DNA of 64,000 bases, taken from contig NC_073696.1 of the NCBI RefSeq assembly GCF_029784165.1, forward strand, positions 178,739,825 through 178,803,824. The letters run 5' to 3'. A program made the position numbers and the translations under genes. Below are positions 48,601 to 57,791 of the stretch, one piece after another (positions within the stretch are counted from its first letter, which is position 1; each line of letters opens with the position of its first letter). Source of the DNA: Wyeomyia smithii. Its lineage: Eukaryota > Arthropoda > Insecta > Diptera > Culicidae. The notes below the pieces were generated by a model. The model was not told where the DNA came from. It saw only the letters and a list, made by a program, of their open reading frames with translations, and searched no databases.

Positions 48601-48690
48601 ATTTTTGTTTGAACCTGTATCGATCAAGATTTTGAGTGGTTTGTTGGCTTTGCCATAATAAAGAAAGTATGGTAGGGTGGATTTTATCCT
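45607..48690 (-). pseudogene. pol: Errantivirus pol: PR-RT-RNase H-IN
   Basis: One open frame of about 1,027 codons. Protease active site DTGS near 48620. RT: motifs from the VWIVPKK and DYRKLN blocks, then YFTTLDLASGFHQIP (motif A), and VYIDDIIIFS (motif C, YIDD intact). RNase H: TTDAS near 47255 and onward. Integrase: an HX3H/CX2C zinc domain (HNFAHR...CEICK), then the catalytic triad at HIDIF, VIDNESSF and NGQVERCH. At 47788-47793 the segment between motif A and motif C is too short. About 20 residues, including the conserved Leu-Pro-Phe-Gly-type block, are absent without loss of frame, so RT should be inactive. Expressed from gag by -1 frameshifting. Confidence 0.92.
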
Positions 48691-49929
48691 AAAAAATTGA
48701 GCTCGGCATTGTTTTCTATGTCCTCTTCAGGAAGATCGCGTTCTTGGTTTTCGACTTGTCTCATGTAGCGTTGGTAAGTATTGGATTCTTCGGGATAATA
48801 TTCTTCATCTTCTGATGGGCAGTAGTCTGCTCTTTCGTCGTTCTCGATTTCAACTGGTGGGTCTTCGTATTTTCCGGTTACCGTCTTAAAAAGTCTCGGA
48901 CGTTTTGATGGGTTTGGTTGATGGAGTCGATTACCATAATTAACTTGGTTTGTTCTAATTGACTGATCAACTTCCATAGGTTCTGGTGGGGGTCTAAATG
49001 GATTTCTCTGAGGGACTCTAGGCGGTTGGTTCATGTGTTGTTGTAGGGGTTGCCTAAAGTAATTGAAGTGTGGAGGTGGTCTGTTATTCTGGAAAATTGG
49101 TTGTGGTCTAAAATTGTGGTTGAGAAATACTTGTACTGGTCTGAATGGTACAGGGTCTCGTCTCGGTGCCATTCTAGGTGGTATCCTAGGGGAGCGAGCG
49201 GAATCAAATTTCTGGGTGGTGTTGCCATTTCATGATGCCTAGGTCTGGTTAACATTTTTCTGCATTCTACATTCTGAAATGCAATACAGTAGCTGTAGGC
49301 TGCTGCCAGAGATGTCGGTTCGTAATTGCGAATAAATTTATAGACATCTCCGCCGAGACCTCTAATGAAGGCATCTATGGCTTTCTTATTATATGTTTTA
49401 ACCTGATTGGCGATTAGGGATAGTAATCGGTTTACCTTGTCGAAATACGTTTCCAGTGAATAGTTCTTTTGTTGCACGCTCATCAGTTGGTAGTCTAATG
49501 TCTCTAAGTCTCGTTTTTCGCCATAATATGTGAGAAGTGTTTTTTTATGACATTCCAGTTGATGCTAACATTGGAGGCTACCAGCGCATCGTTTGCCTCA
49601 CCTTTGATTTTTCTGCGTATTGTTTTGCAGACCATGTGAAATCTATTTTGCTGTTCTATACTATGCGATGTGTTGGTTTGGTATAGCTTAACCAAACTGT
49701 CAACATCACAGAGCCAATTGTTTAATTCCCCTGGCTCACCAGTGAAAAATGGTAAGTCCTTTACTAAATCTGGAATCTTCTCAAAAGATTCTGGGTTTAC
49801 CGCGGATCCATCGGGACGAGTGAATATTAGCGGTGGATCGCTGTAGTCAGGTGACGCTGGAGGGATATTTGCCGTTTCGAGAGCTGCGAGTCGGCTTAGG
49901 ATATCGTCTACTATGGGATTCTGAGCCAT
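48684..49929 (-). pseudogene. gag: Errantivirus gag, two frameshifts
   Basis: ATG at 49929-49927 (MAQNPIVDDILSRLAALE). The capsid-like core reads through DLPFFTGEPGELNNWLCDVD and later SLIANQVKTYNKKAIDAFIRGL. The frame breaks near 49539, within a run of seven A on the coding strand, and again near 49215-49235. The last part (from MAPRRDPVPF) is proline- and asparagine-rich, then acidic, ending at TAA 48684-48686 with no CCHC knuckle. Errantivirus Gags commonly lack knuckles. Either indel could be a sequencing error in principle; as written, full-length Gag is not made. Confidence 0.85.
48690..48696 (-). promoter_or_regulatory. Gag-pol -1 frameshift slippery heptamer
   Basis: On the coding strand the gag codons AAT TTT TTA form T-TTT-TTA, the X-XXY-YYZ heptamer also used by lentiviruses. 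It lies two codons before the gag stop. The -1 frame opens directly into the protease. Confidence 0.8.
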
Positions 49930-50554
49930 TTTTTTTTTTATATTTAATTTCTTGAACAATTCGTTCAATTCTTCCAGTTTGTTTAAGGCTTTTTTTTACA
50001 CTTGGTTACTATCGCTTAATATTCTTATATATAAATTTACTTTCACTTTCACTTTATTTTTACTGCTTGTTTTTTTATTTTTAAGAAAAGGTTTATTACT
50101 TACAGTACTAGCCTGAGCATCCTGTGGGTATGCCACGGGATTGCGGGACACGTAGACTCCGTTTTCGATCCTTCTTACAGGGAAAATCTGGAAATCTTCT
50201 TGAGCGCCTGCTCAGATTGTTATCGAGTCCTATTACCTCAGCTCGACCAATTGCCGGGTTGCAATTGAAACCAGGTCGAGTTGGGACCGATAGGTGACTT
50301 CCTTCCTTCTCGGTACGGTCGGTAGATTCCTTTTTTGCCGGGACGAGTGGTTAGCTGTTCCGGATACTTGGGGACCGATTCGTACGGCTGCTTCTGCGAT
50401 TGGGATAGGTTTCGCTCAAAGTGCGGATGTGAGATCCTCTTACAGTTTCACTATCCGGTGTTTGATGGTACAAGATGTTCACTTCACTCTAACGTTGTGA
50501 TACTTCTTTTTGGTTTCGACACTTTAACACTTTTGAACTTATTTTCACACTAGG
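49930..50554 (-). other. Errantivirus leader (5' UTR)
   Basis: About 620 bp between the primer-binding site and the gag ATG. It should contain the packaging signal and the env splice donor, neither of which I can place. Confidence 0.6.
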
Positions 50555-50572
50555 GTCCCTATTCGGGCGCCA
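50555..50572 (-). promoter_or_regulatory. Primer-binding site, lysine-tRNA type
   Basis: Minus strand TGGCGCCCGAATAGGGAC, whose first T is the last base of the 5' LTR. As I recall the animal tRNA-Lys(UUU) 3' end, it matches 17 of 18 positions. Confidence 0.8.
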
Positions 50573-50886
50573 GTTAAGACTTCCCTTAAGGGAAAGTCGA
50601 AAAAATATATTTTTTATCGGAGCTGAGCTCCTTCTTTATTTGGTGCTTAGTAAGAACTGATTTACAATTGACTCTTAACCTACGAAGAAACCTCGCGTTG
50701 TGGTCAGCTCCGTCTAGAACAAAGGGGGTGTTTGTATGCATTGCTGATAGCTAGACGATGGTGTTATGCTTATGTTGCATTTCCTGTAGATATCGTTTGG
50801 GTGGTCTGGGAAAGATTGTTGTGGTTTCCGGAATGATCTCAACTCGTCTGGTGAAATTGCGATAACGTTGTTGCTCGTTGCTAACT
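50572..50886 (-). repeat. Errantivirus 5' LTR
   Basis: 315 bp, one difference from the other LTR. It carries the promoter for the genomic RNA by analogy with other errantiviruses. Confidence 0.97.
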
Positions 50887-50890
50887 CAAA
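50887..50890. repeat. Errantivirus target duplication (5' side)
   Basis: caaa, matching 44041-44044. Confidence 0.8.
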
Positions 50891-51774
50891 CCATTCTGGT
50901 TTAGTTTCTCATTTCTCCATAATAGGGTTTAGCTAATCATTTCTAGTTAAAAAATCTAAATTAATCCACCTAGTGGTGCAGAAACCTTTGTTAACTATTA
51001 CTTTATAAATATTTGGCCAGTCACTTACAAATCGTATACTATTATAAGTCCAATTCCAATAATGAATGAAATGAATTTGAAAGATAGTTTTCAGAGAGTT
51101 AACCAAAGACGATCATTGAATTGGATGGAGTACATGAGTTTTATTTTTTCGATCACAAACCTATTTTTAAATGCTGGCTAATAAATATTTACCCTCTACA
51201 GGGAATTGTAATTGGCGATATCGGCACGAGGAACGAGGTTTCGATAAGACTCCTTCCTCTTGACATAATAAGTCCCTCTTAGAATAAACCGGGCCAGAGA
51301 GGAACGTTAGGTGTAGCCTCAGTTCAGGCAATTGTAATTTGGCGATATTGGTAGGATTGGCGAATGGTTGGACACATGTCACTTGAGATCCTATTGTAGT
51401 CATTCACCTCTGTCCAGCAACTCCTATCCCAACCTCCACGTGGTGCCGACCGGGATACGAGTAACCTTAGCGTAGATCGGGTACCAACCCCGGTGGAAAC
51501 TTTGGTCGTATGCTGACTGGGAAGGGGGAACGTACGCGGCTGTTTCCCCATGTTAGGGGCGGCGTACAACAGCGTCTGATCCGGAGCGGGCGGCTGAATC
51601 ATGAAACGCGGTGTCTCGGCAGCTATATCAAAGACGGCAGCCCCGTCGCGAGACTAGGTATCGCAGCCCTAGTAAGGCAGCATACTGAATATTAAATACT
51701 ACGAACAATCCAGATATAAATACGGAACGGAAAAATCGGCATGGACCTAGGCGAACGAAAAAGGACAACGATTA

Positions 51775-52387
51775 TTGGAAACTCGGTACTTGGAAAGTAA
51801 GGACTCTACTCGAACGGGCACGTGCAAGTATCCTGGCTAGAGAGCTGTGGAAGGTGAATGTGGAGGTTGCAGCTATCCAAGAGGTGCGGTGGCCGAAATC
51901 GGGAGAACGCGAATTCCGAGCAGTAGATCCTATTGCGGGCACTTCATTTAAGTACCACATCTACTATAGCAGCGGCGTGAGAGCAAAAAGAGGAGTCGGT
52001 TTCGTGCTAATTTGAAAACAGATGAAGCGTGTCATTAGATGGAGGCCGATCAGTGACCGTATATGCGTGTTGAGAATTAAGGGCAAATTCTTCAACTACA
52101 GCCTAATAAATGTGTACGCACCGACCAACGAGAAACCCGATGACGAAAAGGAGGAGTTCTATGAGCTCCTGGAAAAGACATACAATGAGTGCCCAGGACA
52201 CGATATAAAGATTGTCATCGGAGATGCACAGGTTGGGCAGGAAGACTTCTTCCGCCCCGTAACTGGTAGGGAAAGCTTCCACTCTACTGCGAACGACAAT
52301 GGCCTGGACTTGTTAATTTCGCTGCAGCTAGGGGGATGGCTATCTGTAGCACTTATTTTGCACGCCGGAACATACGTAAGCACACCT
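51775..52387 (+). pseudogene. RTE apurinic-type endonuclease, N-terminal part
   Basis: Reads LGTWKVRTLLERARASILAR, then AAIQEVRWPKSG (catalytic Glu in the QE motif), YYSSGVRAKRGVGFVLI, an in-frame TGA (52013-52015), then FFNYSLINVYAPTNEKPDD and KIVIGDAQVGQ, where the usual GDFN-type Asn position is altered (GDAQ). A frame change follows near 52310 into the stretch that meets the insertion at 52387. The domain nicks target DNA for retrotransposition. It is broken here. Confidence 0.8.
52374..52387. repeat. 14-bp target duplication, left copy
   Basis: acgtaagcacacct, identical to 57778-57791, at the junction between the RTE copy and the R1-clade LINE. Confidence 0.95.
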
Positions 52388-52548
52388 GCTTTTAGTCTGC
52401 TTTTACCCATGCTGAGCAGCCTAAGCTGAACAGCTAAAGCCCTTGGTCTCCCCGGGACCGCCGTTAGGCAATACTTCAGGGAGAGGGCCCGTCGTGCTTT
52501 TCGCACTTACCCCTATGGGTAGCAGAGCAGCCTATACAGGCCAGTTAG

Positions 52549-55543
52549 TTAACCGTTAACTAACTGGGGCACGTCGATGGTTTCCCGTCGATTGGTGCCC
52601 TCCAAAATACTAACGATCTGTGATGCTGCCGTGATGACCGCATCCCAGATTTCCCTATTTTCGCACATCCTACGCACTATATTCTCTGGCGTGGTGTCCA
52701 TCCCACTTATTGCCAGCATTTCGTACCGTACCCGCTCGAAGCGCGGACATTAGAAGAACACATGCTCTGCGCTTTCTTCCGCACCCGTACAAGCGGGGCA
52801 CATAGGGGACTCGGCGTACCCGAACCTATGCAGGTACTGCCTAAAGCAGCCATGGCCTAACAGGATCTGTGTCAAATGGAAGGTTACTTCCCCATGGCGC
52901 CTATTAATCCAGCCTGCTAACTCTGGAATGAGTCGGTGTGTCCATCTACCTTTTGTAGTGTTAGACCACTCCCGCTGCCACCTGGCCATTGAGGATGGCC
53001 GTATGGTGTTGCGAATACCCCTCGTGTCGCGTTGGTCGAAGCACTCTACATCCTCTTTGACGATGATGCTGATGGGCATCATGCCAGCCAGGACGCAAAC
53101 CGCCTCGTACGACACTGTTCGGTATGCGCACGCGACCCTTAGGCACATTAACCTGTACGTACTCTCGAGTTTGCCGCGATGGCACGAGGTACTCAATACC
53201 TTGGACCACACTGGTCCTCCATACCTGAGTATGGACGTGGTCACGCTAGCAAGGACTTTGCGCCTGCTGCTACGAACCGCCGAGCTGTTTGCCATCATGC
53301 GAGATAGCGCTGCCACAGCCATGGAAGCTTTCTTGCAGGTATAGTCGACGTGGCTCCCGAACGTGAGCTTGTCGTCGATCATAACCCCCAGAAGCTTCAA
53401 CGAGCGTTTTGAGGCGATAGTGCATGTACCGGCACTAATCGATGCCTCCTGCTCAGACTTTCTGTTATTTACAACAATAACTTCAGTCTTATGGTGCGCT
53501 AGCTCCAGTTTCCTGGAGTACATCCAGTCCTCCACTACGCGTATTGATAGCGCGGCCTTTAACTCTACCTCTCTAATAGACTCGCCATAGACCTCAAGAG
53601 CTATGTCATCGGCGAAGCCCACGATCACCACCCCTGGAGGGAGTGTTAGTTTTAACACGCCGTCATACATAGCGTTCCACAGTACCGGACCCAGGATGGA
53701 ACCTTGCGGTACACCTGCGGTAACCGGAACGCTTTTCTGACCCTCGTTTGTGTTATACACTAGCACTCGATTCTGAAAGTAGTTGCCCAGAATCTTGTAC
53801 AGTGGCGTCGGCACTTTGAGACTCTGTAGCGCTAAGGCTATGGAGTCCCAGCTGGCACTGTTAAACGCGTTCTTCACGTCAAGCGTGACGATCACGCAGT
53901 AACGAATGCCCCTCCTCTTGCGTTGGATTGCAACCTCAGCCGTTCTGGTGACGGTGGAGAATTGCATCCGTGGACCTACCTTTTCGAAAACCGAACTGGT
54001 TGCTTGATAGACCGTTCTCACTTTCTGTATAATTCACCAGTCTATTAAGGATTACCCTCTCAAGCACCTTGCCCGCCGTGTCCAGCAGGCAGATTGGTTT
54101 GTATGCCGATGGGTCACCTGATGGTTTCCCAACCTTCGGCAACAGCACCAGCCTCTGGCGCTTCCACACGTCCGGGAAGAGGCAGTCGTCGAGGCATTTC
54201 TGCATGACCGCCCTGAACAACCCGGGGGCTTCTTTGATGGCCGTCTTGATGGCCAAGTTCAGGATTCCGTCTGGTCCCGGAGCCTTGCCTACCTTCAGGG
54301 AGTTTGCGATCTCGATCAATTCATCTTCCGTCACCCTTACCGCATAGTCAGCCTCTGCACGGCTGCCGTCACTCACGGTAGGTGGTGACTCGTCAGCCGG
54401 AGGCCAGGGACTTGGTTCGTGGCTTGGGAAGAGGCCCTGAATGATCGTTTCTAGCATCGCTGGTGATTGTTCGGCCGGGGCTAGCGCACCTCTAGTCTTG
54501 GTCATAACGATCCTGTAGGCGTAACCCCACGGGTTCAAATTGGCACTGGCGCAGAGTCGTTCGAAACAGGCTCGTTTGCTGGCTCTGATTGCGCTCTTAA
54601 GCGTTGCCTTAGCGGATCTGAATGCGACACCGCGTTCCGCTCTTTGCTCGTCGGAACGTGCGCGTTGCATCCTCCGTCTTGCACGGAGGCATGCATTGCG
54701 CAGGCCTGCTATCGTATCGCTCCACCAGTATGTCGGTGGCCTACCCTCTCTAGGCGGACGAGACCTAGGCATCGTGGCGTCGCACGCCCATGACAGCATC
54801 GAATTTAGATGGTCCACATCCGGGAGCAGTTCACCCCCTTCAGGCTTCCATCTAATTGCTTGCCCAAAAGCATCTGCATCGAAATGCAATGTTTTCCAGC
54901 CGTAGAAGGATGGAATATTGGCCCCACTCGCTGCTTGCTTCCGCACGCCTACCTCATAGCGGATCGATTGGTGATCGCTATTCGTGTAGCTGTCGTCTAC
55001 CCTCCAGTTAGTGATCAGTCCCGGGCTGCAGAACGTCACATCGATGATCGATTCGGCACCGTTTCTACTGTAGGTGCATTTTGTACCAACGTTAGCCACG
55101 TCTAAGTTGAGCTTTGCCAAAGCTTCCAACAAGACCTGGCCCCTCTGGTTTGTACAGCGACTCCCCCACTCGACAGCCCAAGCGTTGAAGTCACCCGCAA
55201 CCACCAACGGCCATAGGCCCGTCAGTTCCACGGTTGCTTGATCGACCATCTGCGCGAACGTTTCGGTAGACCAACTTGGCGGAGCATAGCAACTGCAGTA
55301 GAATACTCCATCCACTTTGGCAATAACGTACCCCTCTCTGGAGGTCGACACAATCTCCTGAACCGGGGACCTGCCTGTCGTGCAAATGGCCGTCTTCCCA
55401 GACTTGTCCGATACCCAGTTACCGTTTCCGGTTGGGATACGGTATGGGTCCGAGACGATGGCCACGTCCGACAACGACTCAGCAGCCGCTTGGTGTAGCA
55501 ACTGCTGCGCCGCATAGCAGTGGTTCAGGTTTAACTGTATCAC
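52549..55543 (-). pseudogene. R1-type ORF2: endonuclease and RT
   Basis: About 1,000 codons. Endonuclease: VIQLNLNHCYAAQQLL, AIVSDPYR, CYAPPSW, VVAGDFNAWAVEWGS, IDVTFCS, SDHQSI. RT: QFGFRKGRST, then a frame change near 53960-53985, TLDVKNAFNSASW (motif A), GVPQGSILGPVLWN, VIVGFADDIALEVYG (motif C, intact). C-terminal knuckle CPACTGAEESAEHVFF, interrupted at once by TAA 52750-52752, then in the same frame CPRFERVRYEMLA and on to the natural stop at 52549-52551. No ATG is visible at the start; the frame opens inside the end of ORF1, so initiation may be coupled to ORF1. Confidence 0.9.
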
Positions 55544-55545
55544 CC

Positions 55546-57098
55546 TCAGGCCTGCGGCTTAGTAGCCGGCCGTGCAGCCGGACACTTGGGGCCTCCCATG
55601 GCGTGTTTGGCGTCCCGTTTACCGGTGCATACCAGACACTTGGGAGGTGCACCGCAGTCCCGTGCCTTGTGGCCTGCGCCACCGCAGCGGCGGCATAAAT
55701 TGGACCTGTCGGGCCCTTTGCACGACCAGGATTTATGCCCCCGCTCAAAGCACCTGGAGCAAACGTCAGGCTGTTGGAAGGTGCCCAGAGGGCAGACCGA
55801 CCAACCCACCTTCAACGTGGCCTTCTTCAGGGCCTTGTTACCCTCCGCTAGTGGAAGCTTTATGGTAGCAACCTGGGTGCCGGCCGGGCCCCTGCGGAGA
55901 CGAACTGCCTCTGCGGTCACTACCACTCCACACTCTCGTTCGAAGGCTTGTGCTATGTCGCACCCTTCGGTGATCTCGTCCAGGTTTTTAAGCTGGAGAG
56001 TCACTTCAGGAGTGAGGGCAAGGATTTGAACCTCCTCGCCTAGCACTTCCTGGGCCGTCTTTTTATAGGCACAGCCCTTACCCTTCGCCTCTTTGCGGAG
56101 CTCGAGGATCATCTCGCCGGTGCGTGACCGACGAATTGACCTGTCGTTCGTGCCGAGGTCTTTGAGCTTGGGTTCGCCTCTCATGGCCTTCAAGACTTCG
56201 GCGTACTTAGACGCATCGGTCTTGAAAATGAGCGCATCACCCTTGCTCCGCCTACTCGCCCCTTGCGGCTTCTTATTGCGGTCGCCGCGCTTCGCGCGTC
56301 GTTTCCGCTTCTGCCGCTTCTTATTCACCACGGTGGTCCAATCCGTGGCTTCGCCGTTTGCCTGTTCGCCGTTTGCCGGTTCTTTGCTCGGCTGGACCGA
56401 CGAGCCAGCTTCCTGGCTGTCACCGAACAACCGCCTTCGTTGCGTCCTGGGGCCGTTTCCCCCGGAGAGCCCCTCGCACGTTTGCCAGTCGGTTCAGTTG
56501 AACAGACTTCGGCAAACGATGCTGCAGCTGTTTGTGTGTATTTAGACACAGCTGCAGCACTCCCTTTTTTAGGCTGGTTGAGCCTCGCCTCTAGCGCGAG
56601 TGCCTTGCTTTCGGCATCGTTTGCCCGTTTAAGGGCTTGCGAAAGCTCGGACTTCGCGCTGCAAACGTTCATACGTAACAACAGAAGACATTGTTTCAGG
56701 TCTTTTGATATGTTGCTACGTTCGTCCGTGAACTTGAGTATTTCATCAAGTTGTACGGACACCGCCTCCACGCTTGGGAACTTATTAATGTGGCGTTCTA
56801 CCGCAGAGAGTAGCATAGCCCCAGATATCTGTTCCCGCTCCTTGGCGGTTTCAGGTGTTTCCACCTTGCCACCAGTCTTCGCCGTTCCGGTTGGTGCTGG
56901 CTTAGGCGTGCCCGCCTTTGCCCCAACTCGGAACTCCCCTGTCGGTGTCGCAAAAGGTGTACCAACCTGTGCGCCGCCTTTACCGGCATCGGCCAGTCTC
57001 GGTGGAGACCGGGCGATGCCCCGCCTGGCAAACGGGTTTACTAACCCGTCCGCCCCATCCACTACCTTCGCCTCTTCGTCGATTTTATAGGTAAACAT
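55546..57098 (-). pseudogene. R1-type ORF1, zinc-knuckle protein
   Basis: Starts MFTYKIDEEAKVVDGADG. It has a Pro/Gly-rich region, a coiled-coil-like middle (SELSQALKRANDAESKALAL), then a frame change near 56430-56460 into FGDSQEAGSSVQPSKEP, a strongly basic stretch (KKRQKRKRRAKRGDR), a conserved globular part, and three CCHC motifs: CSRCFERGHKSWSC, CRRCGGAGHKARDC, and one beginning CLVCTGKRDAKH. It ends with TGA 55546-55548. The product binds element RNA and directs the RNP. Apart from the single frameshift it is complete. Confidence 0.88.
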
Positions 57099-57777
57099 TT
57101 TGGTTAAAAGGGTCCCCCTTCCAGCCGCTATCCTTGGTCATGGTGGAGTGGTCGCCTATATGGTCCCATGGTGGCCTATGCCGGAGCAGTGAGGTCATGG
57201 CTAGTGAAGGTCGCCATAGCCCCTCATGAGCAACTATGACGCCTCCCGACCGGCGTAAGTCAGGAAAGGGCATCTGATCCCACTCCTGCCTGATTCCCAT
57301 CAGGCAATGACCGCGGAACGTACTGGAAGGCCTGCCAGGTTTTACGGGACGGAGACCCCTGCAGCCGTATGCCACCTCGCCATTTCAAGCCGTTGTCACA
57401 CGACTTTACTAAGGGAGCTCGGTGCAGGTGCCAGCCCTACGTCGTGGTATAAAATCGTATTCCCTCTCAAAAACCTAAAGACACAGCGACCAGTACACCA
57501 TAATTGGGACCTTACTGGTATCAGCCCCAATAGGCAGGTTAGTGCATTTGGATGATGGGAGCGGCACTACTCGCTCCGTCGAAGCTGTTTACGGGTGGCC
57601 GTGGCTTTTACAGGGAATCGACTGCCCAATGCCCGAAACCCCACCACTCCCTAGGCAAGCTCCCGCTGCCGGTCCAGGACTAATTGATGCTATCACACAC
57701 CTATCGGTGGTCACACACGCGTGCATGGCCTCGACGGTCGCCAGGCGTCGACCCGTGGTGGCCTGCAGCTCGGCCAA
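57099..57777 (-). other. R1-clade LINE 5' UTR
   Basis: About 680 bp between the right-hand target duplication and the ORF1 ATG. Plus-strand frames here are shadows. It presumably holds an internal promoter, as in related LINEs. Confidence 0.6.
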
Positions 57778-57791
57778 ACGTAAGCACACCT
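57778..57791. repeat. 14-bp target duplication, right copy
   Basis: acgtaagcacacct, identical to 52374-52387. The RTE reading resumes here with KHTWIQPNGE. Confidence 0.95.

Larger units (their letters stand above)
44045..50886 (-). mobile_element. Ty3/gypsy errantivirus (endogenous retrovirus)
   Basis: A complete 6.84-kb provirus on the minus strand: 5' LTR (50572-50886), primer-binding site, gag, pol (PR-RT-RNase H-IN), env, polypurine tract and 3' LTR (44045-44359), flanked by a 4-bp duplication. LTRs that begin AGTTA and end TAACT, a lysine-tRNA-type primer site and a baculovirus-F-like env are hallmarks of insect errantiviruses. The LTRs differ at one of 315 positions, so insertion was recent, yet gag has two frameshifts, RT an in-frame deletion, and env no membrane anchor. 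Confidence 0.95.
51190..52387 (+). mobile_element. RTE-clade LINE (family 1), 5' segment
   Basis: The first part of the longest RTE copy. A leader of about 550 bp (51190-51740, left edge uncertain) contains the words aattgtaattggcgatat and aattgtaatttggcgatat about 120 bp apart. The endonuclease then begins. The copy is cut at 52387 by the R1-clade LINE and resumes at 57778. Confidence 0.8.
52388..57777 (-). mobile_element. R1-clade LINE nested in RTE copy
   Basis: A 5.39-kb minus-strand non-LTR retrotransposon with a 5' UTR (57777-57099), ORF1 with three zinc knuckles, ORF2 with endonuclease and RT but no RNase H, and a short 3' UTR without poly(A). A perfect 14-bp target duplication encloses it, so both ends are exact. 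The ORF1 knuckles, the AP-type endonuclease and the C-terminal CCHC motif without RNase H fit the R1 clade. ORF1 carries one frameshift; ORF2 carries one frameshift and one stop. Confidence 0.9.

Noticed and set aside
56263..57090. Long plus-strand frame of 275 codons
   Set aside because: It lies exactly opposite the R1-type ORF1, whose zinc knuckles and frame are clear on the minus strand. The plus-strand product has no motif and is a shadow of GC-rich coding sequence.
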